Positions 1 to 5,961 of a DNA stretch of 6,732 nucleotides are shown one piece after another. The position numbers and the translations under genes were made by a program. Numbering within the stretch: the stretch's first letter is position 1; the number at the start of each line of letters is the position of its first letter. The stretch covers positions 1 through 6,732 of the forward strand of contig JASHYV010000110.1 of assembly GCA_030064695.1 (NCBI GenBank). The letters run 5' to 3'. The notes below the pieces were generated by a model. The model was not told the origin of the DNA. It worked only from the letters and a program-made list of their open reading frames with translations, and ran no database searches. The DNA is from Thermoplasmata archaeon (lineage in GTDB: Archaea; Thermoplasmatota; Thermoplasmata; UBA184).

Positions 1-207
1 CCGGACGCGACCGAGGTCTACCCGGCCCACTTCGGTCCCCGTCACGCCCTCCCCGACCGCTACGTCTCGACCGTCGGCTACGAGCGGGCCACGAACGAGG
101 CGCTCCGCCTGGGATCGCTCGAGGCGTTCCGGGTCTACATGACCGAAGGCTGGCCGCCCAAGCCGGCCGACTTCGACCGGATCGTCGCCGCCAACCTCGA
201 GGCCTAG
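1..207 (+). CDS. MBL-fold metallo-hydrolase, C-terminal fragment (glyoxalase II / persulfide dioxygenase-like)
   Basis: This is the last 68 codons of a gene that begins outside the window, read in frame 1 and ending at TAG 205-207. The fragment starts with a segment reading VYPAHFG, which resembles the metal-ligand histidine strand near the end of metallo-beta-lactamase-fold hydrolases. It continues with a VGYERATNEALRL segment and ends with a MTEGWPPKPADFDRIVAAN segment. The order 'stable helix with YER.TN', then 'LTE..PPKP..F.RIV..N' at the extreme C-terminus is, from memory of the family, typical of the GloB/ETHE1-like branch (hydroxyacylglutathione hydrolase, persulfide dioxygenase and rhodanese-linked MBL proteins). 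The catalytic HxHxDH motif would lie upstream and cannot be seen, so the substrate is undetermined. It is separated by 95 nt and a possible promoter from the metE genes, so it is probably not in their operon. Confidence 0.72.
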   Translation, partial: PDATEVYPAHFGPRHALPDRYVSTVGYERATNEALRLGSLEAFRVYMTEGWPPKPADFDRIVAANLEA

Positions 208-211
208 CGCG

Positions 212-240
212 GCGTTGTCCCGCGTGCAACGCAGTTTCTC
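212..240 (+). terminator. Possible hairpin with short pyrimidine tail after the MBL gene
   Basis: GCGTTG at 212-217 and CAACGC at 227-232 are perfectly complementary arms around a 9-nt loop, starting 5 nt after the MBL-hydrolase stop codon. They are followed by AGTTTCTC, one of the few T-containing patches in this GC-rich sequence. The position fits a 3'-end element, but the stem is only 6 bp, the T run is short, and archaeal termination usually depends on longer U tracts. The call is weak. Confidence 0.25.
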
Positions 241-266
241 CGCTCGCACGACGTCCGAGCAGAGGC

Positions 267-278
267 AGGATTAAGGCC
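267..278 (+). promoter_or_regulatory. Candidate archaeal TATA element for the metE operon
   Basis: GGATTAAGG at about 268-276 is the most A/T-rich patch in the 95-nt gap between the MBL gene and the first metE-type gene. Its centre lies about 30 nt before ATG 303. With the usual archaeal TATA-to-start-site spacing of about 25 nt, transcription would begin within a few bases of ATG 303/306, giving a leaderless or nearly leaderless mRNA. No clear BRE was identified. Confidence 0.4.
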
Positions 279-302
279 GCCCCGAAATCTGCGCGCGCCG
301 AC

Positions 303-1274
303 ATGATGGTGCGCACCGGGCTCACCGGGCCGTTCCCGCGCTGCGAAGCGCTCGTCACCGCGACGCGGGACCTGGATCGCGGCCGCACGACCCCCGAGGC
401 CGTCGAGGAGGCGTTCGCCTCCGCGGAACGGGACGTCGCGCAGCTCGAGACCCGGCTCGGCTTCGCGCACGTGACCGGCGGCTACCTGCGCTGGCCGGAC
501 CTGTTCCGCCCGATCGCGGAGAGCTGGGACGGCTTCGCGGTCGGCCCGCTCCAGCGCTGGTTCGAGACGAACACGTTCTACCGGCAGCCGATCCTGGTCG
601 CGCCCCCCGCGCGGACGCCCCGCGCCCTCGCTGCCCGGCTCCCGCCCGCCTGCCTCGAGGACCCGGGCCGGGCGCGCGTGATCCTGCCCGGGCCGTACAC
701 GCTCGCCGGTCTCGCCGACAACCGCTCGGGCGAGACCGACGAGGCGATCGTCCACCGGCTCGGCCGGCTCCTGGGGGAGGAGATCGCCGAGCTGCGGGGG
801 CTCGGGTACGGGACCTTCCAGTTCACGGACCCGCTGCTCGTCGTCCGTCCCCCGTCCGGCCCGAAGGCGGAGGCGGTCCTCGCGGCGTACCGGGGGATCG
901 CCGCCGGCGCCGACCACGGCACGACGCTCGTCTGGACGTACGGGGCGGACGCCGCCCCCGCGCTCGCGCTCCTGGAGAAGCTCCCGGTCTCCGCCTTCGG
1001 CATCGACCTCGCCGAGACGGACCCCGAGTCGCTCCCCGAGCACAAGGGCGGGACCGGCCTGGGGCTCGGGGTCGTCGATCCGCGGACCACGCTCGGCGAG
1101 GACGCCGACGAGGTCGTCCGGATCGTCCGTCGCGTCTACGCGCGGCGGCGGCCGCCGTCGATCTGGCTGGGTCCCGGCGGCCCGCTCGACCTGCTCCCCT
1201 GGGAGCCGGCGACGCGCAAGCTCCACGTCCTCGCGGCCGCGCGGCAGGCGCTCTCGGAGGGGAACCGGACGTGA
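303..1274 (+). CDS. MetE N-terminal-domain homologue (Meth_synt_1-like), stand-alone partner of the catalytic methionine synthase
   Basis: The 323-residue protein resembles the N-terminal barrel of cobalamin-independent methionine synthase. Landmarks are RWFETNTFYRQP at 85-96 (compare the KWFDTNYHY segment of MetE), LPGPYTLAGL at 128-137, QFTDPLL at 173-179 where the catalytic barrel has QIDEP, GLGLGVVDPRTT at 252-263, and IWLGPGGPLDLLP at 287-299, where MetE N-domains have a PSCSLLHVP-like strand. There is no HxC zinc motif: the equivalent strand reads VWTYGAD (210-216). It is therefore unlikely to catalyse methyl transfer alone. In full-length MetE this domain helps bind the folate polyglutamate tail, so a scaffold or methyl-donor-binding role is inferred. 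ATG 303 and ATG 306 are tandem; either fits the TATA-like patch near 272. The gene ends at TGA 1272-1274, overlapping the GTG start of the catalytic gene by 4 nt, so the two are probably translationally coupled. Confidence 0.8.
   Translation: MMVRTGLTGPFPRCEALVTATRDLDRGRTTPEAVEEAFASAERDVAQLETRLGFAHVTGGYLRWPDLFRPIAESWDGFAVGPLQRWFETNTFYRQPILVAPPARTPRALAARLPPACLEDPGRARVILPGPYTLAGLADNRSGETDEAIVHRLGRLLGEEIAELRGLGYGTFQFTDPLLVVRPPSGPKAEAVLAAYRGIAAGADHGTTLVWTYGADAAPALALLEKLPVSAFGIDLAETDPESLPEHKGGTGLGLGVVDPRTTLGEDADEVVRIVRRVYARRRPPSIWLGPGGPLDLLPWEPATRKLHVLAAARQALSEGNRT
1256..1262 (+). promoter_or_regulatory. Shine-Dalgarno site for metE
   Basis: GGAGGGG lies 8 nt before GTG 1271. It supports the GTGA-overlap start and internal initiation of the second cistron, in contrast to the first cistron, which shows no SD and appears leaderless. 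Confidence 0.6.
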
Positions 1275-2416
1275 CCGACCGCCCGCTGTTCCCCGCCCAG
1301 GAGATCGGCAGCCTCGCGAAGCCGCGCTGGCAGCTGATGGGGATCCGGGGCGAGGCGCTCGACGAGCGCGCGCGCGCCGAGCTCGTGACCGCGGACCGGG
1401 GGCTCGACTTCGCGAACGGGTTCGCGGCGGCGCGCGACGCGCTGCTCGGCGGCCGCGTGCGGGACGTGACGCCGGACCAGGTGCGGGACCTGGGCGCCCT
1501 CTTCGCGCTCCGCCTCTTCGAGGCCGCCGGGCTCGACCGGGTCTACGACGGCGAGGCCCGGCGGATCGAGATGTACGAGTACCCGATCCGCCAGATGCAC
1601 GGCTTCCGGTTCCAGGGGCACGTGCGCTCCTTCGACAACAAGTACTACCTCAAGGCGGCCGTCGTCGACGAGGTCCGCCTCGAGCGGCCGTACCACGTCG
1701 AGGAGTTCGACTTCGTCCGGCGCCACGCCCGGGCCGAGCCGAAGCTGCCGATCACCGGCCCCTACACGCTCGCCGACTGGTCGTACAACGAGCATTACCT
1801 CGCCCGCCAGCCCGGCTGGAAGGGTCGGACGGCCCGGCGGGCGGCGCAGCGCGAGTTCGTGGTCGATCTCGCCCGGCGCGCGATCCGCCCCACGCTCTCC
1901 GCGCTGATCGAGCGCGGCTGCCGCGTGATCCAGATCGACGAGCCGGCGGCCGGGACGCGCCCCGACGAGGCGGAGCTCGTGGTCGAAGGGTTCAACGCCG
2001 CGACCGAGGGGCTCGACGCGGAGTTCTCGATGCACATCTGCTACTCCGACTACCGGGCCCTGCTGCCGACCCTGCTCGAGGCGAAGCGGTGCCGCCAGTG
2101 GGCGTGGGAGTTCGCGAACCGGGACACCGACGCGCACGACGGCTACGCGGTCCTGAAGGCGCTTCGGGAATACGGCGACGCGCGCGAGATCGGGCTCGGC
2201 GTCGTCGACGTCCACCGGGACGCGGTCGAGCCGCCCGAGCTGGTCGCCCGACGGATCCGGCGCGCGGCCGAGTACCTCGACGACCCGCGGCGGATCTGGG
2301 TCAACCCGGACTGCGGCCTCCGCACCCGCTCGCTCGAGGTCGCGCACGCGAAGCTCGCGGCCCTGGTCGCCGGCTCCCGGCTCGCGCGGGCGGAGTTCGA
2401 GAATCCCCGGCGCTAG
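1271..2416 (+). CDS. metE: Cobalamin-independent methionine synthase, catalytic (C-terminal) domain protein
   Basis: This 381-residue protein is the catalytic half of MetE. It transfers a methyl group to homocysteine to make methionine in the cytoplasm. All four expected zinc ligands are visible: His255 and Cys257 in MHICYSD, Glu280 in WEFANRD, and Cys348 in NPDCGLRTR. The homocysteine-binding QIDEPA strand lies at 221-226 and LPITGPYTLADW at 157-168. These match E. coli MetE His641, Cys643, Glu665 and Cys726 in order and approximate spacing. Length fits archaeal core-MetE proteins, which lack the fused N-domain. Some archaeal core-MetE families are reported to be folate-independent, so the methyl donor is open; the N-domain gene just upstream hints at a two-subunit enzyme. 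The start is GTG 1271 in a GTGA overlap, with GGAGGGG at 1256-1262 as ribosome-binding site. TAG 2414-2416 overlaps the stop of the convergent map gene within CTAG. Confidence 0.9.
   Translation: MTDRPLFPAQEIGSLAKPRWQLMGIRGEALDERARAELVTADRGLDFANGFAAARDALLGGRVRDVTPDQVRDLGALFALRLFEAAGLDRVYDGEARRIEMYEYPIRQMHGFRFQGHVRSFDNKYYLKAAVVDEVRLERPYHVEEFDFVRRHARAEPKLPITGPYTLADWSYNEHYLARQPGWKGRTARRAAQREFVVDLARRAIRPTLSALIERGCRVIQIDEPAAGTRPDEAELVVEGFNAATEGLDAEFSMHICYSDYRALLPTLLEAKRCRQWAWEFANRDTDAHDGYAVLKALREYGDAREIGLGVVDVHRDAVEPPELVARRIRRAAEYLDDPRRIWVNPDCGLRTRSLEVAHAKLAALVAGSRLARAEFENPRR
2413..2416. other. CTAG shared by two convergent stop codons
   Basis: TAG 2414-2416 ends metE on the plus strand and TAG 2415-2413 ends map on the minus strand. 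The four-base palindrome therefore terminates both reading frames, with no intergenic space at all. Any transcription terminator for either operon must lie inside the other operon's coding sequence. Confidence 0.9.
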
Positions 2417-3297
2417 CCCGGCCGCTCGGTGAGCACCTCGCCCCGGTCGGCGCGCACGAGCACGGTGTGCTCCGCCTGGGCGACGAGACCGCCGGCTGCC
2501 TCCAGGAAGACGGGATAGCTCTGGAGCGCGCGCCGGGCCCGCTTCAGCGCCTCGGCCTCGCCGGGGCCGGTCGCCCATCGCGGCGAGAACGGGAGCGTAC
2601 GGAAGCGGAGGAACATCGCGTGCAACGCGGGATCGCTCGCGCCGGGGTCAGCGCGAAAGCGCTGGATGTTCCCGAACGGTCCGTTCGCGATGTGGCCGAC
2701 GCCGTTCGTCGCGAACGGCTCGATCGCGATGATCTCCCCCTCCTCGAGCCGGGCCGACGCGCCGCCCGGCACGTTCGGGATCGACTTGCCCGCGTGCAGG
2801 AGGTACCGCTCGATCGAATGGCCGGAGAGATCGACGATCGGCTTCACGCCCCGGGCGCGGATCGCGCCGGCGATCGCCGTGCCGATCTCCTCGACGGAGA
2901 CGTCGGCGCGGACCTTCCCGATGCCGGCCCGGACGGCGTCGCGGACCGCGCGGACCAGGTTCTCGTGCCGATGGGTGCCGCCGACCTCGACCGTGTCGGC
3001 GGTGTCGGCGATCGCGCCCTCGATCTGCGCCCCCACGTCGACCTTGACCAGGTCGCCCGGCTCGAACGCCGCCTCGTCGTCGGGGGCGGGACTGTAGTGC
3101 GCCGCCTCCGCGTTCCGCGAGAGGTTGGCGGGGAACGCGGGCAGCGCGCCGTGATCGCGCACGTACCCCTCGACCGCCTCGGCGACATCGCGCCGGCGGG
3201 CGCCGGGGACCGCGAGCGTGAGCCCGAGCTCCCGCGCGGCCGCGGCGATCCGCGCCGCCTCCCGCCATCGCTCGAGGTCGTCGGGGTACCGCGCCAC
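2413..3297 (-). CDS. map: Methionine aminopeptidase, type II (archaeal)
   Basis: The enzyme removes the initiator methionine from nascent proteins in the cytoplasm using a dinuclear metal site. Counting from GTG 3297 (294 residues), the five metal ligands are all present: Asp87 (VKVDVG), Asp98 (AIADTAD), His160 (SGHSI), Glu193 (IAIEPFA) and Glu276 (AQAEHTV). The substrate-binding His67 of AAHYSP is also present. Spacing closely follows the Pyrococcus furiosus type II enzyme, and the insertion between His160 and Glu276 marks type II rather than type I. Two starts are possible. GTG 3306 overlaps the tsaC stop as GTGA but sits inside the GGAGGTGA sequence. GTG 3297 has that same GGAGGTGA (3310-3303) correctly spaced upstream and is preferred. 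It is the last gene of the ndk-tsaC-map unit. Its TAG stop (2415-2413) shares CTAG with the metE stop. Confidence 0.93.
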   Translation of the reverse strand: MARYPDDLERWREAARIAAAARELGLTLAVPGARRRDVAEAVEGYVRDHGALPAFPANLSRNAEAAHYSPAPDDEAAFEPGDLVKVDVGAQIEGAIADTADTVEVGGTHRHENLVRAVRDAVRAGIGKVRADVSVEEIGTAIAGAIRARGVKPIVDLSGHSIERYLLHAGKSIPNVPGGASARLEEGEIIAIEPFATNGVGHIANGPFGNIQRFRADPGASDPALHAMFLRFRTLPFSPRWATGPGEAEALKRARRALQSYPVFLEAAGGLVAQAEHTVLVRADRGEVLTERPG

Positions 3298-3302
3298 GTC
3301 CC

Positions 3303-3310
3303 TCACCTCC
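3303..3310 (-). promoter_or_regulatory. Shine-Dalgarno site that decides the map start
   Basis: On the minus strand the sequence GGAGGTGA runs from 3310 to 3303. It is an almost perfect anti-16S complement ending 5 nt before GTG 3297, whereas the alternative GTG 3306 lies within it. It overlaps the last codon and TGA of tsaC, as expected for tight translational coupling. Confidence 0.6.
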
Positions 3311-3866
3311 GCGGGACGGCCCGTGGGGCCGGGCCGGTCAGATCGACGAGCGTCGACGGACGGCCGGACGGGGTCTCGCGGGTCGGCAGGTAGACCGCGA
3401 CCCCGTCCCCGAGCGCCCGCCGCGCCGCCGCGAGCGAACGGGCGGGGGGCTCGCCGTGACGGTTCGCGGACGTGGCCGTGATCGGACCGACCCGCCGGGC
3501 GAGCTCGCGCGCGAGCGGATGGTCCGGGATCCGCAGCCCGATCGACCGGCCTCCGACGATGGCACCCGGGAGGGTGCCCCGTGCCTCCGTCGAGGGCGGG
3601 ACGAGCAGCGTGTACGGCCCGGGCAGTTCGGTGCGGAGAAACCGTCGGGCGGTCGGCGAGAGCGTCGCGAGCGGCTCGGCCTCCTCGGTCGAGCTCACCG
3701 CGACGGAGATCGGCTGCTCCGGCGCCCGGCCCTTGAGCGCGATCAGGCGTTCGACCGCGCGCCCGTCCTCGGCCCGCGCCGCGAGGCCGTAGAGCGTGTC
3801 GGTCGGATAGACCACGAGGCGCCCCGAGAGGAGGGCCCGGACGGCGTCCTCGACGCCCCCCTCCAT
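3303..3866 (-). CDS. tsaC: L-threonylcarbamoyladenylate synthase, short YrdC/TsaC type
   Basis: The 187-residue protein is a single YrdC domain. It makes threonylcarbamoyl-AMP from threonine, bicarbonate and ATP, the first step of the universal tRNA t6A37 modification. Visible family motifs are VVYPTDTLYGL at 18-28, LKGRAPEQPISV with Lys45 and Arg47 at 44-55, LPGPYTLLV at 81-89, the TATSANRHG nucleotide loop at 130-138, and PSTLVDL at 170-176. It lacks the extra C-terminal Sua5 domain that brings many archaeal homologues to about 340 residues; the ORF ends cleanly after the YrdC fold. ATG 3866 begins 4 nt after the ndk stop, with a weak AGGA just upstream. Its TGA overlaps the ribosome-binding site of map. 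The neighbouring genes also serve translation and nucleotide supply, which agrees with the assignment. Confidence 0.92.
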   Translation of the reverse strand: MEGGVEDAVRALLSGRLVVYPTDTLYGLAARAEDGRAVERLIALKGRAPEQPISVAVSSTEEAEPLATLSPTARRFLRTELPGPYTLLVPPSTEARGTLPGAIVGGRSIGLRIPDHPLARELARRVGPITATSANRHGEPPARSLAAARRALGDGVAVYLPTRETPSGRPSTLVDLTGPAPRAVPRR

Positions 3867-3870
3867 CGTC

Positions 3871-4329
3871 CTAGAAGTACTCCTCGCCCATCTGCGAGTA
3901 CGCGAGGAACTCCTCGGGCGCGAAGTAGAGCGGGAGCTCGCGCGCCGCTGACTCCGCGGAGTCGGAGGCGTGGATCAGGTTCGCGGTGAGTCCGAGCGCG
4001 AGGTCGCCGCGCACGGTGCCCGGCGCCGCCGTCTGCGGGTTGGTCGCCCCCGTGAGGAGCCGCACGACCGCGATCGCCGAGCGGCCCTCGACGGCCATCG
4101 CGAAGACCGGTCCGGAAGTGATGTGCTGGATGAGCGCCGGGTAGAACGGCTTCCCGTGGTGCTCCGCGTAGTGGCGCTGGGCCAGTTCGGGCGCGACCCG
4201 AAGGAGCTTCGCGGCGACGATCTTGAGTCCCTTGCGCTCGAGCCGACCCACGATCTCCCCGACCAGCCCCCGCTTGACCCCGTCGGGTTTCACTACGACC
4301 AGGGTGCGCTCGTTGTTGCCTTCCGGCAT
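3871..4329 (-). CDS. ndk: Nucleoside diphosphate kinase
   Basis: This 152-residue enzyme transfers the gamma phosphate between nucleoside triphosphates and diphosphates through a phosphohistidine, balancing NTP and dNTP pools. The catalytic histidine is His120 in ANLIHASDS (116-124). The nucleotide-binding Lys14 sits in VVVKPDGV (11-18), and TSGPVFAM (71-78) and the [16 protein letters not shown] loop (94-109) match the family. Length is normal. It is the first gene of the ndk-tsaC-map operon. The ATG at 4329-4327 follows a TATA-like patch by about 30 nt and has no SD, which suggests a leaderless transcript. The gene is divergent from the methyltransferase across an 89-nt gap. Archaeal ndk is often next to rpl24e and infB; those are not seen here. 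Confidence 0.96.
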   Translation of the reverse strand: MPEGNNERTLVVVKPDGVKRGLVGEIVGRLERKGLKIVAAKLLRVAPELAQRHYAEHHGKPFYPALIQHITSGPVFAMAVEGRSAIAVVRLLTGATNPQTAAPGTVRGDLALGLTANLIHASDSAESAARELPLYFAPEEFLAYSQMGEEYF

Positions 4330-4352
4330 CGGTCGACCGAGCGCGCGCGGGG

Positions 4353-4366
4353 GGTAACGTTTACGA
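4353..4366 (-). promoter_or_regulatory. Candidate TATA element for the ndk-tsaC-map operon
   Basis: The minus strand reads CGTAAACGTTA around 4364-4354, a rare A/T-rich patch whose centre is about 30 nt before the ndk ATG. Transcription would then start very near the ATG, consistent with the absence of an SD sequence. Confidence 0.4.
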
Positions 4367-4378
4367 CCCCGGCGGAGA

Positions 4379-4388
4379 GGGTTTAGCC
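4379..4388 (+). promoter_or_regulatory. Candidate TATA element for the methyltransferase gene
   Basis: GGTTTAGCC at about 4379-4387 lies about 35 nt before ATG 4419 and predicts a short leader of around 10 nt. It sits back to back with the ndk element inside the 89-nt divergent gap. It is only weakly TATA-like. Confidence 0.3.
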
Positions 4389-4418
4389 GCGCGCGCCCGG
4401 GCCCGGGGCACGTTCCGC

Positions 4419-5201
4419 ATGCGCGACCGCACCGTCCGCCTGCATCCTTCCGTCGCCGGGTTCGATCGGGCGGCCGCCACGTACGAGCGGGCTCGACCCG
4501 GTTACCCCGACGCGGCGATCCGCTTCCTCGGCCGGACCCTGAGGCTCGGGACCGGCACGACGGTCGTCGACCTCGCGAGCGGGACCGGCAAGTTCACCCG
4601 GGCGCTGCGACCGCTGCACGCCGCCGTCGTGGCGGTCGAACCGACCCGGGGGATGCGGCGCGTCTTCGCCCGAAGCGTTCCCGACGTGCCCGTGATCGAC
4701 GGCACCGCGGAGGCGATCCCGCTCCCCGACGGGTTCGCGGACGCGGTCGTCTGCGCGCAGGCGTTCCACTGGTTCCGCGCCGGCCCGGCGATCCGGGAGA
4801 TCGCGCGCGTGGTCCGGCCGCGCGGGGGGCTCGCGCACGTCTGGAACCGGCGGGACGAGTCCGTGCCGTGGGTCCGGGAGTTCTCCCGCATCACCGACCG
4901 TGGGCGGCACGGGACGCCTCGGACGCGGGACGAAGGCTGGAGGATGGCGTTCTCGGTCCCCGGCAGCCCCTGGGTGCCGATCCGGCGCGCGACGTTCCGG
5001 CACGCTCAGGTGGGCACCCCGGCCCTCTTCGTCGAGCGCGCGCTGTCGATCAGCTTCGTCGCGGCGTCCCCACCGGCGGAGCGTGGACGCGTGGCAGCGG
5101 AGATCCGTGCGCTCCTCGCCTCGGACCCGACGACCCGGGGTCGGACCCGGATCGAGCTCCCGTACGTCACCGAGGTCTACTGGACCCGTCGACGCCGATA
5201 G
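4419..5201 (+). CDS. Class I SAM-dependent methyltransferase (Methyltransf_11-like)
   Basis: This 260-residue protein has a seven-stranded SAM-methyltransferase core. Motif I is [12 protein letters not shown] at 49-60, the acidic residue that binds the SAM ribose is Glu74 in VAVEPTRGM, and the adenine-contact region is [12 protein letters not shown] at 94-105. [12 protein letters not shown] follows at 108-119, and [16 protein letters not shown] at 128-143 is the usual post-core helix and strand. The FHWF signature and the N-terminal [16 protein letters not shown] (15-30) resemble small-molecule methyltransferases of the trans-aconitate or UbiE-like kind, but the substrate cannot be read from sequence. 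It appears monocistronic, transcribed away from ndk. Its 3' end overlaps the convergent Cas4-like gene by 25 nt (5177-5201), and both proteins end in Arg-rich tails there. Confidence 0.85.
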   Translation: MRDRTVRLHPSVAGFDRAAATYERARPGYPDAAIRFLGRTLRLGTGTTVVDLASGTGKFTRALRPLHAAVVAVEPTRGMRRVFARSVPDVPVIDGTAEAIPLPDGFADAVVCAQAFHWFRAGPAIREIARVVRPRGGLAHVWNRRDESVPWVREFSRITDRGRHGTPRTRDEGWRMAFSVPGSPWVPIRRATFRHAQVGTPALFVERALSISFVAASPPAERGRVAAEIRALLASDPTTRGRTRIELPYVTEVYWTRRRR

Positions 5202-5719
5202 GCGCGTGCGTCGCATCCCGCAACCCACCGGCATCGGGCGCACTTCGCGCGGCTCGGGGTGGCCCGACCATCATACGGCCGATCGAGCTCTTCCCGGAGC
5301 CGGAGCAGCTCCGCGCGGGCGGCCGGCTCCCACCGGACCTCGTACTCCGTCCCGTCGCCGTACCGGAGCACTCCGAACGGGGGTGGCGCACCGTACGTCT
5401 CCTCCACCAGGAGGCAGTACGCCCAGACCTGGACCCGGTGCGAGAACGGGGGACCCCCCGCGGGCGCGGAACGGCTCTTCCGTTCGATCGGCACGACGCG
5501 ACCGTCCGGGCGGCGGCGCAGCGCGTCCGGCCGACCCGAGATCCGGTATCGCGCGGAGCGCAACGTGACGGAAGCACCGGCGTCGATCGCGACGAGCTCG
5601 CCCCGCGCGCGGTCGCGACGGCGGGCGAGCAGCGCGCGGAGGGCGAACCCGATCGCGGCCGCGCCGATCAGCACGACGAGGGCGGCGAGGTCGGTCGGGC
5701 TCAACGGAACCAGAGCCAC
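5177..5719 (-). CDS. Cas4-like PD-(D/E)XK nuclease, C-terminal part with N-terminal membrane helix
   Basis: Counted from GTG 5719 the protein has 180 residues. It opens with a hydrophobic helix (about 10-32, LAALVVLIGAAAIGFALRAL) followed by an Arg-rich stop-transfer segment. The nuclease core comes next: Asp65 in ISGRPDAL, Glu79-Arg80-Lys81 in VVPIERKSR (the ExK of PD-(D/E)XK enzymes), and Gln97/Tyr101 in HRVQVWAY (motif QxxxY). Near the C-terminus Cys160, Cys163 and Cys169 form C-x2-C-x5-C, as in Cas4, where three C-terminal cysteines and one N-terminal cysteine bind a 4Fe-4S cluster. The N-terminal cysteine and motif I histidine are missing here and lie in the overlapping upstream ORF. GTG 5719 has GGGAGGGG (5731-5724) just upstream; TTG 5704, overlapping the upstream TGA, is an alternative. 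It may be half of one broken gene. No CRISPR genes are nearby, so adaptation is not implied. Confidence 0.78.
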   Translation of the reverse strand: MALVPLSPTDLAALVVLIGAAAIGFALRALLARRRDRARGELVAIDAGASVTLRSARYRISGRPDALRRRPDGRVVPIERKSRSAPAGGPPFSHRVQVWAYCLLVEETYGAPPPFGVLRYGDGTEYEVRWEPAARAELLRLREELDRPYDGRATPSRAKCARCRWVAGCDARAYRRRRVQ

Positions 5720-5961
5720 GCCACCCCTCCCAACGCGAGCAGAATCCCGATCGCGAGGGCGGCCCACGCACCCGCGCCGCCCTCCGCGCGCCGGCGTTCC
5801 CGACCGAGCTCTCGGGCGTGATATCGGGCACCGGCCCGGGCGGACCGCTGCGCGGCGGCGGTCGGACCACCGGGGGGCGGATGCTCGGCGTAGTAGTGGG
5901 ACCGCGGGCAGTACGCGTAGTCCGCGAGCTCGGTGGCGGAGACCCAGCGGTCGTCCCCCAT
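5701..5961 (-). CDS. Cas4-like nuclease, N-terminal part ending in a membrane helix
   Basis: From ATG 5961 this encodes 86 residues. VSATELADYAYCPRSHYYAEH (within 7-27) matches the N-terminal iron-sulphur cysteine segment of Cas4/Dna2-like nucleases, with Cys18 as the presumed ligand. GARYHAREL supplies the motif I histidine (His48). A basic stretch (RERRR, 54-58) precedes a hydrophobic helix at about 64-84, and the ORF stops just after it at TGA 5703-5701. Alone it has no catalytic Asp or ExK; those are in the next ORF, which overlaps by 19 nt in the -1 frame. Joining the two gives a complete Cas4 fold interrupted by a two-helix hairpin, with basic flanks placing both nuclease halves in the cytoplasm. 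ATG 6015 in the same frame is an alternative start, but the added Ala/Gly-rich residues look unlike the family. It may be a frameshifted single gene. Confidence 0.72.
   Translation of the reverse strand: MGDDRWVSATELADYAYCPRSHYYAEHPPPGGPTAAAQRSARAGARYHARELGRERRRAEGGAGAWAALAIGILLALGGVAWLWFR

Noticed and set aside
208..302. Riboswitch or tRNA in the gap before the metE operon
   Set aside because: Only a 6-bp hairpin at 212-232 is visible. There is no cloverleaf, no conserved riboswitch core, and the likely transcription start is downstream at about 298-303, leaving no leader RNA.
204..1226. 340-codon open frame on the minus strand opposite the MetE N-domain gene
   Set aside because: Its composition is that of an antisense shadow (RRR, GG, PGE runs). 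The plus-strand frame has clear MetE family motifs and a credible promoter.
1136..2578. 480-codon open frame on the minus strand across the metE catalytic gene
   Set aside because: It is Arg/Gly/Pro/Val-rich with no family motifs and lies antisense to a gene with all its zinc ligands intact. Long antisense frames are expected when the third codon position is nearly always G or C.
2089..3393. 434-codon open frame on the plus strand across map and into tsaC
   Set aside because: It spans two well-recognised minus-strand genes, has biased Arg/Ala/Gly composition and no recognisable domain. It is a GC-driven shadow.
4383..5243. 286-codon minus-strand frame opposite the methyltransferase
   Set aside because: The plus strand encodes a complete SAM-methyltransferase motif set. 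The minus frame has none, and it would run into the divergent ndk promoter gap.
5724..5731. Programmed -1 frameshift site joining the two Cas4-like ORFs
   Set aside because: The reading phase (G GGA GGG) does not give a classical X XXY YYZ heptamer, and no strong downstream pseudoknot was evident by eye. A simple G-run length error or independent initiation at GTG 5719 is more economical.
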